The notes under the pieces were generated by a model, which was not told where the DNA came from, ran no database searches, and saw only the letters and a program-made list of their open reading frames with translations. A stretch of DNA of 48,692 nt from an uncultured Barnesiella sp. (GTDB taxonomy: Bacteria > Bacteroidota > Bacteroidia > Bacteroidales > Barnesiellaceae): NCBI GenBank assembly GCA_944320995.1, contig CALUJQ010000022.1:1-48692 (forward strand). Reading direction: 5' to 3'. Positions 23,569 through 32,899 of this stretch are shown here, piece by piece (the stretch's first letter is position 1; each line of letters opens with the position of its first letter). Both the position numbers and the translations under genes were made by a program.

Positions 23569-26034
23569 ATGAACAGATTTGCCGACGTCGTATTGCCGTT
23601 GCCCCTTTATAAATACTTTACCTATCGGATACCTTCCGATGGATACGATTCCTTGTCGGTGGGTAGCCGGGTGGTGGTGCCTTTCGGCCGGAAGAAATAT
23701 TATACGGCTATTGTGGTACGGCTGCACGATGCAGAACCGCAGGGGTATGAAGTGAAGGAGATCCTTTCGTTGCTCGACAGCCGTCCCGTGTTGCGACGTC
23801 CGCAGTTGCAGTTTTGGGAGTGGATTGCCGACTATTACCTCTGCTCGGTGGGCGATGTGTACAAGGCGGCCCTACCCTCGGGACTGAAACTCGAAAGCGA
23901 GACGACGGTGACGTTGAATCCCGATTTTGAAGAGGGGGACGACGACCGTTTGAAGGAGCGGGAGTGGATGTTGCTGGCGGCATTGAGCAAGAAATCGCGC
24001 ATGACGGTGCAGGAACTCGAAAAGGAGAGCGGTATGCGCAACATCTTGCCTACGCTTCGCCTTTTGCTCGAACGGGAGGCGGTATTCGTGTCGGAACAGA
24101 TCAAGCCACATTATCGGCCCAAGACCGAGACTTATATCCGACTCACTTTTCATCAAGGCGATGAGGAGGCTTTGCATCGGGCTTTTGAGAAGGTGAAGCA
24201 GGCGAAGAAGCAGGAGGTGATGCTCCTTTCGTTCCTTGATTTATCCCTCTTTATGCAAAAAGGCAAACTGCGGGAGGTCTCCCGCAAAAGTCTGCTCGAC
24301 CGTTCGGGAGTGTCGTCGGCCGTTTTGGGGGCGATGGTCGAGAAGGGGCTGTTCGAACCGTACAAAAAAGAGATAAGCCGGTTTGACTCGGCAATATATT
24401 CGGTACGGGAAATCGCCCCGTTGAGCGAACGGCAGCAGACGGCGTACCGACAGATTTTGGACTCGTTCAAAGCGCATGCGGTAACTTTGCTGCACGGAGT
24501 GACTTCGAGCGGGAAAACCGAAATTTATACCCACTTGATACAGCGGGTGTTGAACGAAGGGAGGCAGGTCCTCTATTTGGTCCCCGAGATAGCCTTGACG
24601 ACTCAACTGACCGACCGCTTGCGGAAGATATTCGGCGAGAAACTGATGATTTATCATTCGAAATTTTCGGATAACGAGCGGGTAGAGATTTGGAACTCTT
24701 TGCTCGACGACCGTTCTCCCCGCTTGGTTTTGGGTGTACGTTCTTCCATCTTTTTGCCGTTTAGCGATTTGGGACTGGTGATTGTCGATGAGGAACACGA
24801 GACTTCCTATAAACAATACGATCCGGCGCCGCGGTATCATGCCCGTAATGCGGCGATTGTATTGGCTTCGATGCACGGGGCGAAAACCTTGTTGGGAACG
24901 GCTACGCCGGCAATCGAAACCTATTTCAACGCCAAGAGCGGGAAATATGGGCTGGTGGAGTTGAGAACCCGATTCAACGATGTGGAGTTGCCCGAGATTG
25001 TCCCCGTCGATGTACGGGAGATGCGCAGGAAGAACCGCATGCAGGGGAATTTTACGCCCGAACTGCTTAATCGCATGCAGATCGCTTTGGGGAGGGGGGA
25101 GCAGATAATCTTGTTCCAGAATCGCCGGGGATTCGCCCCTATGGTCGAGTGCAAACAGTGTGCGTGGATACCCAAGTGCGAGCATTGCGATGTGAGCCTC
25201 ACCTATCACAAGCGATACAATCAGCTGACCTGCCATTATTGCGGATTCACCTATGAAATCCCGAAAGTGTGCCCGGCGTGTGGTCAACCTACAATCGGCA
25301 TGATGGGGTTCGGGACAGAGCGCATCGAGGAGGATATTGCCCGGCATTTCCCCGGTGTGGCCGTGTCGCGCATGGATTTGGATACGACGCGTACCCGCAG
25401 TTCTTATGAGCAGATTATCGAGGAGTTCTCGCAAGGGAAAAACAAAATCCTTATCGGTACGCAGATGATTACCAAAGGCCTCGACTTCGACCGGGTGAGC
25501 GTCGTGGGCATATTGAGTGCCGACCAAATGATGAATTATCCCGATTTCAGGTCGCATGAACGGGCATTCCAGATGATGGAACAGGTCTCGGGAAGAGCGG
25601 GGCGGAAAGATAAGAAAGGGGTTGTCGTGTTGCAAACCTCCGAGCCCGGATCGTTGCTTATCCGTCAGGTGATGGCACACGATTACGAAGGTATGTACAC
25701 CACACAGTTGGCCGAGCGCAAGGCCTTTTCTTATCCACCTTACACCCGGTTGATATATATCTATTTGAAACATCGTGACGAAACGTTGTTGCAGGAGCTT
25801 GCCGTGCGTTATACCACGGCGTTGAGGAGTGTGTTCGGCCCTCGCGTGTTGGGCCCCGACAATCCGCCGGTAGCCCGCATACAATCGTTGTATATCAGGA
25901 AAGTGATGTTGAAGATAGAACTTCTGGCCTCGATGTCGAAGGTGAAGGAGATTTTGCGGCAAGTCTATGAGTCGATGTTGGGCGACGAACGGTTCAAATC
26001 CCTGCAACTCTATTATGACGTCGATCCCTTGTGA
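23569..26034 (+). CDS. priA: Primosomal replication protein N' (PriA helicase)
   Basis: PriA reloads the replisome at repaired or stalled forks. The 821-residue protein begins FADVVLPLPLYKYFTYRIP, the 3'-end-binding domain. It has Walker A GVTSSGKTE near residue 311, a DEEH box near 407, and a zinc-binding region of eight cysteines from about 528 (CKQC, CEHC, CHYC, CPAC). The helicase end includes GTQMITKGLDF and QVSGRAGR. The frame stays open upstream to 23275, but that part is repeat DNA; the ATG at 23569 gives the family N-terminus. The SGNH gene follows after 25 bases. Confidence 0.97.
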   Translation: MNRFADVVLPLPLYKYFTYRIPSDGYDSLSVGSRVVVPFGRKKYYTAIVVRLHDAEPQGYEVKEILSLLDSRPVLRRPQLQFWEWIADYYLCSVGDVYKAALPSGLKLESETTVTLNPDFEEGDDDRLKEREWMLLAALSKKSRMTVQELEKESGMRNILPTLRLLLEREAVFVSEQIKPHYRPKTETYIRLTFHQGDEEALHRAFEKVKQAKKQEVMLLSFLDLSLFMQKGKLREVSRKSLLDRSGVSSAVLGAMVEKGLFEPYKKEISRFDSAIYSVREIAPLSERQQTAYRQILDSFKAHAVTLLHGVTSSGKTEIYTHLIQRVLNEGRQVLYLVPEIALTTQLTDRLRKIFGEKLMIYHSKFSDNERVEIWNSLLDDRSPRLVLGVRSSIFLPFSDLGLVIVDEEHETSYKQYDPAPRYHARNAAIVLASMHGAKTLLGTATPAIETYFNAKSGKYGLVELRTRFNDVELPEIVPVDVREMRRKNRMQGNFTPELLNRMQIALGRGEQIILFQNRRGFAPMVECKQCAWIPKCEHCDVSLTYHKRYNQLTCHYCGFTYEIPKVCPACGQPTIGMMGFGTERIEEDIARHFPGVAVSRMDLDTTRTRSSYEQIIEEFSQGKNKILIGTQMITKGLDFDRVSVVGILSADQMMNYPDFRSHERAFQMMEQVSGRAGRKDKKGVVVLQTSEPGSLLIRQVMAHDYEGMYTTQLAERKAFSYPPYTRLIYIYLKHRDETLLQELAVRYTTALRSVFGPRVLGPDNPPVARIQSLYIRKVMLKIELLASMSKVKEILRQVYESMLGDERFKSLQLYYDVDPL

Positions 26035-26059
26035 TGAGTAACAACTATTATCATAATCT

Positions 26060-27148
26060 ATGAAACACAAAATTTTAATAACCCTATTCCTTTTCGTTTC
26101 GGCTGGCTTGTTACCGATAAATGCCGAAATGAAGTATGTAGAGGCTTCTCGGCTGACGCTTGTCGGGAAGGCGATGTCCACACCCGAGAATGTGTATCAT
26201 CGGGTCGATACGGCAAAATATAATGATATGCCGATACCTGTAAAAGACCTGTTTACCTATTCCGCCGGATTGGCCGTTTGTTTCAAAACAAACAGTGCTA
26301 CGGTGGCCGTTCGTTGGACAACCAAAGGAAAAGAGGTGATGGGGAATATGACACCTATCGCCCATCGGGGGCTCGATTTGTACATGTGTGACGATGGGGC
26401 ATGGATTCCGGTTGGGGTGGGTACGCCTCGGGCCGGGGAGGTGCGGCACGAGAGTACGCTCGCGCAATGTTTGGCTCCGGGTGAACACAAGTTCTTGTTA
26501 TATCTCCCGTTGTTTGATGAGATTGTCTCGTTGGAGGTCGGGGTGGAGGACGATGCTTTTATCGAGGCCGAATCGTCGCCGTTCCGCCATACGATACTGA
26601 TGTATGGATCGAGTATTTTGCATGGGGCTTGTGCCAGTCGTGCGGGTTGGGCTTATCCCGCACGGATGTCGAGGAATACGGGAATTAATTTTGTGAATTT
26701 CGGATTAAGCGGGTGCGGTAAAATGGAAGCGACGGTGGCCGATATGCTGAAAGATGTTGAAGCCGACGCTTTTGTTTTGGATTGCATGCCTAACCCTTCA
26801 CCCGAAGAGATTAGGGAACGTACACAATATTTGGTCAATACGATACGGGAGCATCACCCGAATGCGCCTATTATCATGATAGAGACCTATATGTATGAAA
26901 GCGGGTATAGTAACCGGCAGGTACAAGAATTTTGTCGTAATCAAGGGAAGGCTTTTATAGAACAATATGAGTTGTTGAGAGAGCAGGGGGTGGAAGATTT
27001 ATATCTGATTCGAGACAATCATGCCATAGGTGTTGATCATGAAGGCTCGTCCGACGGGACACACCCAAATGATTTGGGCTTCGACCGTATGGTAAAGCAG
27101 TACCAACCTCAGATCTTGGAGATCTTAAAAAAATATGGGATAGAATAG
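26060..27148 (+). CDS. Exported SGNH/GDSL hydrolase with N-terminal GxDLY domain
   Basis: The 362-residue protein has a signal peptide (1-22). Residues about 24-170 form the beta-sandwich found before this hydrolase type and carry its namesake motif GLDLY (104-108). The catalytic SGNH domain follows: YGSSILHG near 182-189 holds the likely nucleophile Ser185, a Gly block appears in NFGLSGCG, and the C-terminal HPNDLGFD supplies the histidine. It is probably an esterase removing acyl groups from an extracellular carbohydrate; the substrate is unknown. It may be co-transcribed with priA. It converges on two further SGNH genes. Confidence 0.87.
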   Translation: MKHKILITLFLFVSAGLLPINAEMKYVEASRLTLVGKAMSTPENVYHRVDTAKYNDMPIPVKDLFTYSAGLAVCFKTNSATVAVRWTTKGKEVMGNMTPIAHRGLDLYMCDDGAWIPVGVGTPRAGEVRHESTLAQCLAPGEHKFLLYLPLFDEIVSLEVGVEDDAFIEAESSPFRHTILMYGSSILHGACASRAGWAYPARMSRNTGINFVNFGLSGCGKMEATVADMLKDVEADAFVLDCMPNPSPEEIRERTQYLVNTIREHHPNAPIIMIETYMYESGYSNRQVQEFCRNQGKAFIEQYELLREQGVEDLYLIRDNHAIGVDHEGSSDGTHPNDLGFDRMVKQYQPQILEILKKYGIE

Positions 27149-27155
27149 TAGAAAT

Positions 27156-27197
27156 ACCGGGAGGGCCCGGACAAATATTTGTCCGGGCCCTCCCGGT
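27156..27197. terminator. Perfect 21-bp palindromic bidirectional terminator
   Basis: Arms 27156-27176 and 27177-27197 are exact reverse complements with no spacer; the GC-rich outer part and an AAATATTT centre form a very stable hairpin. It lies 7 bases past the plus-strand SGNH stop and 16 bases beyond the minus-strand one. It lacks a long T-run on either side. Confidence 0.8.
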
Positions 27198-27213
27198 TAT
27201 GGAGAAAAGATTT

Positions 27214-27927
27214 TTATCGGCGGGACAATGCTCGTTTGATTCCTTCGACCACCAGCGGCTCCATGATTTTGTATCCGTCGAGCGTGGGGTGAACGCCGTC
27301 TTTTCCGTAGGCTGCATTCAGACCTTTCTCGTCATCGACGAGCGGGGTATAGAAATCGACGTATTCGATATGGTTTCCCTCGGCGTAGGCTTTTATCTGT
27401 TTGTTCAGCTCGATAATCGTGTCGGCCGGTTTTACATCGGGAGCCCAGTTGTAGCGGTTAGCGGGGAGTACCGAACAAAGGACAACCTTTATGTGGTTGG
27501 CTTGCGCTAATTCCACCATCGATATGATGTTGTCCATGATCATCTCGATACTCGACGGCCCCGTATTGCCGGCAATATCGTTTGTCCCGGCCAGTATGAC
27601 CACGGCTTTGGGCGAGAGCCCGATGACGTCTTGCCGGAAACGCAACAGCATTTGCGGCGAGGTTTGCCCGCTGATGCCCCGTCCTATGTAATTATGTTCG
27701 GTAAAGAATCCCGGGTCCATAGCCGCCCAATTTTGGGTGATCGAATTTCCCATAAAGACCACCCAGTTTTTTTGTGCGTCGTTGGGATCGTTGCGCCGGG
27801 CATTCAAAACGGTTGTATTGTCGTCGCGGTAGCGGTTCAGTTTAGGCCAGTCTTGGGCAGCGCATTCGGGGGTGAAAAGTCCGGCTAAAACCGAGATCGA
27901 CAAGAGGAGTCTGGTAATTGTTTTCAT
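27214..27927 (-). CDS. Exported GDSL-type esterase, downstream tandem copy
   Basis: The 237-residue protein has a signal peptide (1-24, ending CAAQ). The SGNH triad is readable: Ser62 in FMGNSIT, Asn116 in GTNDIAGN, and Asp210/His213 in DGVHP. The usual GDS block is GNS here, as in many Bacteroidetes acetylesterase-like members. It is an exact-length twin of the gene at 27954-28667; residues 116-152 are identical. An in-frame ATG at 27963 would add 12 non-signal residues and overlap the neighbouring gene, so the ATG at 27927 is preferred. It probably deacylates carbohydrates or lipids; the substrate is unknown. Confidence 0.88.
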   Translation of the reverse strand: MKTITRLLLSISVLAGLFTPECAAQDWPKLNRYRDDNTTVLNARRNDPNDAQKNWVVFMGNSITQNWAAMDPGFFTEHNYIGRGISGQTSPQMLLRFRQDVIGLSPKAVVILAGTNDIAGNTGPSSIEMIMDNIISMVELAQANHIKVVLCSVLPANRYNWAPDVKPADTIIELNKQIKAYAEGNHIEYVDFYTPLVDDEKGLNAAYGKDGVHPTLDGYKIMEPLVVEGIKRALSRR

Positions 27928-27953
27928 ACAGTTGGGTTTTAGAGGTATTCTCG

Positions 27954-28667
27954 TTATTGGCAAGACAGGGCTTGTTCGATACCCTTGACCACCAACGGTT
28001 CTATGAGTTTATAGCCTTCGAGCGAAGGGTGGGCGGTGTCTATGCGGTAGGCGAGGTTCAACCCTTTCTCGTCATCGACAAGTGCGGTGTAATAGTCGAC
28101 AAACGGGATATGGTTTGCTTCGGCATAGGCCTTAATTTGCCGGTTCAACTCGATGAGCAGGTCGGCCGGTTTGAGTTCGGGAATCCAATAGAAATGGTTC
28201 GAGGGGAGAGTCGAACAAAGGACAACCTTTATGTGGTTGGCTTGTGCTAATTCTACCATCGATATGATGTTGTCCATGATCATCTCGATACTCGACGGCC
28301 CTGTATTGCCGGCAATGTCGTTGGCCCCACCCAATATCACTACCGCTTTGGGCGAAAGTTTGATGACGTCTTGCCGGAAACGCAATAGCATTTGCGGGGT
28401 CGTCTGTCCGTTGATTCCCCGTCCTATGTAGTTGTTTTGGGTGAAAAAGTCGGGGTCTTTTTCCGTCCAGCCTTGAGTCCCCGAATCCCCCATAAAGACC
28501 ACCCAGTTTTTTTGAGCGTCGTTGGCATCGTTGCGGCGGGCCTCCAAAAGTGCTTGATTTTCATTGCGATAACGGTTCAAGTCGGGCCAGTCTTGAGCGG
28601 CGCAATTCGGAGTGGAAAGCCCGAATAAAAAAATACTCGATAGAAAAAGTTTTATACCTGTTTTCAT
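27954..28667 (-). CDS. Exported GDSL-type esterase, upstream tandem copy
   Basis: This is the twin of the preceding gene, also 237 residues with a signal peptide ending CAAQ. Ser62 lies in FMGDSGTQ (a canonical GDS), Asn116 in GGANDIAGN, and Asp210/His213 in DTAHP. The copies sit 740 bases apart with a 26-base gap. In a 111-base stretch (27472-27582 and 28212-28322) they differ at only four positions, while other parts differ clearly. The frame is open further upstream into glyA, but the ATG at 28667 starts the signal peptide. The glyA terminator lies 25 bases upstream, so this pair probably has its own promoter. Confidence 0.88.
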   Translation of the reverse strand: MKTGIKLFLSSIFLFGLSTPNCAAQDWPDLNRYRNENQALLEARRNDANDAQKNWVVFMGDSGTQGWTEKDPDFFTQNNYIGRGINGQTTPQMLLRFRQDVIKLSPKAVVILGGANDIAGNTGPSSIEMIMDNIISMVELAQANHIKVVLCSTLPSNHFYWIPELKPADLLIELNRQIKAYAEANHIPFVDYYTALVDDEKGLNLAYRIDTAHPSLEGYKLIEPLVVKGIEQALSCQ

Positions 28668-28680
28668 GGCAATTATAGAG

Positions 28681-28721
28681 AAAAGAAAAAAGTACACTCC
28701 CTGTTGTATAAGGGAGTGTAC
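28681..28721 (-). terminator. Terminator of the pyrB-glyA operon
   Basis: An 11-bp stem (28692-28702 with 28711-28721) is followed on the minus strand by a T-rich run (complement of 28681-28691). It lies 20 bases after the glyA stop. Confidence 0.85.
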
Positions 28722-28741
28722 CGGGTGTAAATAGGAATGGT

Positions 28742-30022
28742 TTAATAGGCAAAGATAGGATAGTCTTTCATCATGCCGTTGACTTTTTCGCGGACGGCTT
28801 TGATGACCGCTTCGCTCTCGGGGTTGGAGAGTACGGTGTCGATCAGTTCGACGATTTCGAGCATCATCTCCTCTTTGGCTCCACGGGTGGTGATAGCCGG
28901 GGTTCCTACCCGTATTCCCGATGTCTGGAACGGCGAGCGGCTGTCGAACGGGACCATGTTTTTGTTGACAGTTATATCGGCCTGAACCAATGCTTTTTCG
29001 GCCACTTTCCCGGTTAATTCGGGGAACTTGGTGCGAAGGTCGATGAGCATGCAGTGGTTGTCGGTACCGTTGGATATGATTTTGTACCCTTTGTCCATGA
29101 AGGCTTTGGCCATGGCGGCGGCATTCTTTTTGACTTGGGTTTGATATTCCACGTATTCGGGTTGCAAGGCTTCGCCGAACGAAACGGCCTTGGCGGCGAT
29201 CACATGTTCGAGCGGGCCGCCCTGTACACCGGGGAATACGGCTGAGTCGAGCAGTGCCGACATTTTTTTGATTTCGCCTTTGGGCGTCGTTTTGCCCCAA
29301 GGGTTATCGAAATCTTTACCCATGAGGATAATACCTCCACGAGGGCCACGCAAGGTTTTGTGAGTCGTCGAGGTGACGATGTGGGCGTATTTCAAGGGGT
29401 TTTCCAGCAATCCGGCAGCAATAAGCCCGGCCGGGTGCGCCATATCGACCATGAAGATAGCGCCTATCTCATCGGCGATTTTACGCATGCGGGCGTAGTC
29501 CCATTCACGGGAATAGGCCGAGGCTCCACCGATAATCAATTTGGGACGTTCGCGCAGGGCGACCTCTTCCATCATTTCGTAATCGACATATCCGGTATCT
29601 TCTTTTACGCTGTATTCGAGAGGTTGGAACATCAGGCCAGAGAAGTTGACGGGGCTTCCGTGCGAGAGGTGGCCGCCGTGCGAGAGGTTCAATCCGAGGA
29701 ATTTGTCTCCGGGGTTCAGTACAGCCATGAAGACCGCCATGTTGGCTTGTGCTCCCGAGTGAGGTTGTACGTTGGCCCATTCGGCATTAAAAATTTTTTT
29801 GATGCGGTCGATTGCTACTTGTTCGCTTTGGTCAACCACTTCGCATCCGCCATAATAACGTTTGCCGGGATAGCCTTCGGCGTATTTATTGGTGAGGCAG
29901 GAACCCATGGCTTGCATGACTTGTTCGCTGACAAAGTTTTCAGAGGCAATCAATTCAATTCCTTTACGTTGCCGTTGATTTTCTTTTTCGATAATGTCGA
30001 AGATGATGTTGTCTCTTTTCAT
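28742..30022 (-). CDS. glyA: Serine hydroxymethyltransferase
   Basis: GlyA converts serine and tetrahydrofolate to glycine and 5,10-methylene-tetrahydrofolate, using pyridoxal phosphate. The 426-residue protein has the early block [10 protein letters not shown], the [13 protein letters not shown] loop and the PLP site [14 protein letters not shown] with Lys222. The length is standard. It is the last gene of the pyrB-pyrI-flavin reductase-barrel run (22-base gap from the barrel gene) and ends at a terminator. Both pyrimidine synthesis and one-carbon supply feed nucleotide production. Confidence 0.97.
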   Translation of the reverse strand: MKRDNIIFDIIEKENQRQRKGIELIASENFVSEQVMQAMGSCLTNKYAEGYPGKRYYGGCEVVDQSEQVAIDRIKKIFNAEWANVQPHSGAQANMAVFMAVLNPGDKFLGLNLSHGGHLSHGSPVNFSGLMFQPLEYSVKEDTGYVDYEMMEEVALRERPKLIIGGASAYSREWDYARMRKIADEIGAIFMVDMAHPAGLIAAGLLENPLKYAHIVTSTTHKTLRGPRGGIILMGKDFDNPWGKTTPKGEIKKMSALLDSAVFPGVQGGPLEHVIAAKAVSFGEALQPEYVEYQTQVKKNAAAMAKAFMDKGYKIISNGTDNHCMLIDLRTKFPELTGKVAEKALVQADITVNKNMVPFDSRSPFQTSGIRVGTPAITTRGAKEEMMLEIVELIDTVLSNPESEAVIKAVREKVNGMMKDYPIFAY

Positions 30023-30044
30023 TTTGTGTAGTGTATTAAAGTTT

Positions 30045-30737
30045 TTACCATAAATATCCTATTGAAATGCTCAATTCGTTGACGGCGCGGGAGAGTTTCA
30101 CCTGCCCGGGCTGGGTGCTGTCGAGGTCGATCTTGAACGATTGGTCTTTGGAGTTTTTTATGCAATAGGCATATCGGAAATCGATATACAGGTGCCCTAT
30201 GGTGGTGCTTAGACCGCCGACTGCATAGAAGGAAAAACTGTTGGGCTTTTCGTCGTACAGCAGGTTGCGCGACGATGTGCTCGTGTTGTTGGATATGCTG
30301 CTGGTCTCGTTGCAGATATAGGAGACGCGGGGCCCGACGAACAGGTTCATCAGAAAGGGCCCGTGCTTGGTGATGTTATATCCGTATAGTATGGGTACGT
30401 CTATGGCATAGGACGACGAGCTGATTTTGTTCAGACCGTAATCGGGATTGTATAATCGGGTATGCGATTGGTGCATACCCACTTCCAGCTGTATGTAATT
30501 CTTCTTGAAATTGTACCGGCCTATGAAAGAGCCGGTCAGGCCTAAACTCGATTCGGAGTCCGATTCGTCGATTTTGTTCCCGTCGAGTGTAAGATGTCTT
30601 ATATCGACCAAGGGTGCGTTTACCCCCAGCCGAATGCCCCAGTTGAATCGTTTGCTTACGTTCAACTCTTTTACTTGAGCTTGTGTCGCAAGGACAAGCG
30701 AGAGCATGACGCAGATGACTGTGGCAAATCTTTTCAT
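30045..30737 (-). CDS. PorT-like outer-membrane beta-barrel protein
   Basis: The 230-residue protein has a signal peptide (1-20, ending TQAQ) and a barrel-type body with alternating aromatic strands ([35 protein letters not shown]), ending in a C-terminal Trp. It belongs to the broad PorT/outer-membrane beta-barrel group; no specific role is known. The ATG at 30737 starts the signal peptide; one at 30770 lies inside the flavin reductase gene. It sits between metabolic genes with gaps of 5 and 22 bases, an unusual operon position. Confidence 0.83.
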   Translation of the reverse strand: MKRFATVICVMLSLVLATQAQVKELNVSKRFNWGIRLGVNAPLVDIRHLTLDGNKIDESDSESSLGLTGSFIGRYNFKKNYIQLEVGMHQSHTRLYNPDYGLNKISSSSYAIDVPILYGYNITKHGPFLMNLFVGPRVSYICNETSSISNNTSTSSRNLLYDEKPNSFSFYAVGGLSTTIGHLYIDFRYAYCIKNSKDQSFKIDLDSTQPGQVKLSRAVNELSISIGYLW

Positions 30738-30742
30738 GTGGG

Positions 30743-31312
30743 TTATTTGTTTTTCTTTTGAACCGACCACCCGAATTTCCCGATCTCTTTTCCCATTTCG
30801 TAATAATGGCCGTGGGAATAGACCAATAGATTGGCTTTCGCCATGTCGAATGCTCCGGTTTCGGGATTGATATATTTGTCATCGGCCAAAACATTCACCA
30901 CGTCGGCTATGAACATATCGTGAGACCCCAGACCGATAATTTCCCGCACTTTGCACTCTATGCAGAGGGGTGACTCCTCGATGTATGGAGCTTGCACGAT
31001 TTGAGCCTTGCGGGGAGTCAGTCCTGTTTTCTCGAATTTGTTGTAGCTTTTGCCCGAGGCTACTCCGCTCCAGTCGGTTTCCCGGGCCATCTCGACGGTG
31101 GTGAGGTTGATGACAAACTCCATGTTTTTGCGTATGATTTCGTAGGAGTGCCTTTCCGGCCGAATCGAGACGGAACACATGGGCGGGTTGGTGCAGATTG
31201 TACCTACCCAACTCACGGTGAGCATATTATACTCTTCTGGGGTGCTGCCGCAACTGATTAATACGGCCGGCAGGGGGTAAATCATGGTCCCCGGTTTCCA
31301 GCTTTGTTTCAT
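30743..31312 (-). CDS. Flavin reductase family protein (FMN-binding split barrel)
   Basis: The 189-residue protein opens with WKPGTMIYPLPAVLISC, then NMLTVSWVGTICTNPPMCSVSIRP split over two strands, typical of the FMN-binding flavin-reductase-like family. Such proteins reduce FMN with NAD(P)H or use bound FMN; the partner is unknown. It follows pyrI by 11 bases and precedes the barrel gene by 5. A place in pyrimidine metabolism is suggested only by the operon. Confidence 0.87.
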   Translation of the reverse strand: MKQSWKPGTMIYPLPAVLISCGSTPEEYNMLTVSWVGTICTNPPMCSVSIRPERHSYEIIRKNMEFVINLTTVEMARETDWSGVASGKSYNKFEKTGLTPRKAQIVQAPYIEESPLCIECKVREIIGLGSHDMFIADVVNVLADDKYINPETGAFDMAKANLLVYSHGHYYEMGKEIGKFGWSVQKKNK

Positions 31313-31323
31313 TTTCGAGACGG

Positions 31324-31785
31324 TTAACAGATTTCTATTTCATCTTTGGTTATGGCTCGTTCGCAGTAATGACACTTTACCTGTATATTGGTTTTGTCGA
31401 TTACATGGAAGATGGTCTCCATCGGTTCGTTATTGGTGATGCATTTGGGGTTCCCGCAGCGAATGATCCCGTGTACGGTATCGGGCAGCGATACTTTGCG
31501 TTTTTCGATGACTTGGTAGTCCCGGATAATATTGATTTGTGCGGCGGGGGCTACCAATGCGATTTTGTTCAAATCCTCTTCTTCAAAAAACCGGTCGGCC
31601 ACTTTGATGATTCCTTTCTTGCCGATTTTCTTACTGGCCAGATTGTTCCCGATGGTGATGCTGTTGGTACACTTTTCGAGTCCCAGAATAGAGACGACCT
31701 TGAACAATTGGTTCGAGGGGATATGGTCGATTACAGTTCCGTTTTCGAGAGCTGCTACTTTCAGTTCTTTTTTCTCTTCGTTCAT
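31324..31785 (-). CDS. pyrI: Aspartate carbamoyltransferase regulatory subunit
   Basis: PyrI joins PyrB in the ATCase holoenzyme and carries the allosteric nucleotide site (CTP and ATP). The 153-residue protein has the N-terminal allosteric domain and a C-terminal zinc site of four cysteines: Cys110, Cys115, Cys138 and Cys141. This spacing matches the E. coli protein closely, so a PyrB6-PyrI6-like complex is expected. It starts 18 bases after pyrB. Confidence 0.96.
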   Translation of the reverse strand: MNEEKKELKVAALENGTVIDHIPSNQLFKVVSILGLEKCTNSITIGNNLASKKIGKKGIIKVADRFFEEEDLNKIALVAPAAQINIIRDYQVIEKRKVSLPDTVHGIIRCGNPKCITNNEPMETIFHVIDKTNIQVKCHYCERAITKDEIEIC

Positions 31786-31803
31786 AATTGCCGAAATAGG
31801 GGG

Positions 31804-32721
31804 TTAAACTTCAATTCCTAAGACTTTACAGATAATGGCTTGCCGGGCAAACAATCCGTTTTTCGCTTGTTGGAAATAGTAGGCTTTCGGGTTGCTATCG
31901 ACATCGTAGGAGATTTCGTTGACCCGGGGGAGCGGGTGGAGAATTCTCAAATTGTCTTTGCTGTTTGCAAGCATGCTGTTGTGAAGCGTATATACGTTTT
32001 TGACTTTCTCGTACTCCATGAGGTCGGTGAATCGTTCGCGTTGGACGCGTGTCATGTAGAGAATGTCGGCTTGGTTGATTACCTCTTCGGAAAATTCGGA
32101 GTGTTCGAAATAAGGGATATGGTTCTGCTCGCAGAATATTTTATATTCGATGGGCATTTTCAATTCGTCGGGGGCTACGAAATGGAACGTGGGGTTGAAG
32201 TGCGACATGGCCATGAGCAGGGAGTGTACCGTGCGTCCATATTTCAAATCGCCCACCATGGTGATATTCAGGTTGGAGAGAGTTCCTTGTGTCTTGTAGA
32301 TCGAGTAGAGGTCGAGCATGGTTTGCGACGGGTGCTGGTTGGCTCCGTCGCCGGCGTTGATGACAGGGACCGAAGATATTTCGGAAGCATAGCGGGCAGC
32401 CCCTTCGAGGTGGTGCCGCATGATGATCAGGTCAACATAGTTGCTTACCATCATGATCGTGTCTTTCAGCGTTTCCCCTTTGGAGGAGCTGGTCGTACTG
32501 GCGTCGGAGAAACCTATGATTCTTCCTCCCAACCGGTTGACTGCGGTCTCAAAACTGAGCCGGGTGCGGGTAGAGGGTTCGAAGAATAGAGTTGCGACTA
32601 CTTTCCCTTCCAATATTTTCCGGTTAGGATTTTGCTCAAATCGGCTTGCTTTCTCGAGAAGATCCAAAATCTCTTCTTTCGAAAAATCGGTAATAGATAC
32701 TAAACTCTCTCGTTTCATCAT
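31804..32721 (-). CDS. pyrB: Aspartate carbamoyltransferase catalytic subunit
   Basis: PyrB makes carbamoyl-aspartate from carbamoyl phosphate and aspartate, the committed step of pyrimidine synthesis. The 305-residue protein has the carbamoyl-phosphate loop [13 protein letters not shown] (Ser50-Thr53), the mobile loop [11 protein letters not shown] and HPSQTMLDL. Two consecutive ATG codons open the frame. A complete promoter and a terminator-like hairpin lie upstream, implying leader control. It is the first gene of a five-gene operon ending with glyA. Confidence 0.97.
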   Translation of the reverse strand: MMKRESLVSITDFSKEEILDLLEKASRFEQNPNRKILEGKVVATLFFEPSTRTRLSFETAVNRLGGRIIGFSDASTTSSSKGETLKDTIMMVSNYVDLIIMRHHLEGAARYASEISSVPVINAGDGANQHPSQTMLDLYSIYKTQGTLSNLNITMVGDLKYGRTVHSLLMAMSHFNPTFHFVAPDELKMPIEYKIFCEQNHIPYFEHSEFSEEVINQADILYMTRVQRERFTDLMEYEKVKNVYTLHNSMLANSKDNLRILHPLPRVNEISYDVDSNPKAYYFQQAKNGLFARQAIICKVLGIEV

Positions 32722-32765
32722 CGGTATGATTTGTTTTTGTGGTTACAAATGAGTTGCCAATGAAA

Positions 32766-32798
32766 AAGCCAACACGACAATGAAAGTCACGTTGGCTT
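32766..32798 (-). promoter_or_regulatory. Attenuator-like hairpin in the pyrB leader
   Basis: On the minus strand a 13-bp stem (32786-32798 with 32766-32778, two G-U pairs, 7-base loop) is followed by five Ts, about 40 bases before the pyrB start and about 95 bases after the predicted transcription start. An upstream copy of the left arm (complement of 32831-32839, AAAAGCCAA) could pair instead with the 3' arm (TTGGCTTTT), giving an alternative fold. Premature termination sensing pyrimidine status is the natural inference; the mechanism is not shown. Confidence 0.55.
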
Positions 32799-32899
32799 GC
32801 CATTCTGTTTTTTTGGAGAGAATATATTCCTTGGCTTTTGTGAAAATGCCGTTGTTGTAATGGATTATATGTCTGTTCCCGCCAATTCATTTCGATAAG

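Noticed and set aside
24241..26181. 646-codon open frame on the minus strand opposite priA
   Set aside because: priA is certain from its motifs; the antisense frame has low-complexity, charged content without domains.
27928..29300. Extended N-terminus of the upstream GDSL gene reaching into glyA
   Set aside because: The extra residues are antisense-like and out of family; the signal peptide begins at the ATG at 28667.
31840..32589. 249-codon open frame on the plus strand opposite pyrB
   Set aside because: It is a mirror of pyrB codon structure, with no family features and no promoter or start context.
32636..32890. Leader peptide gene before pyrB
   Set aside because: The frame is real, but its ATG is only a few bases from the predicted transcription start and it runs far into pyrB. 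The residues resemble no family, so it is mentioned only in the attenuator finding.
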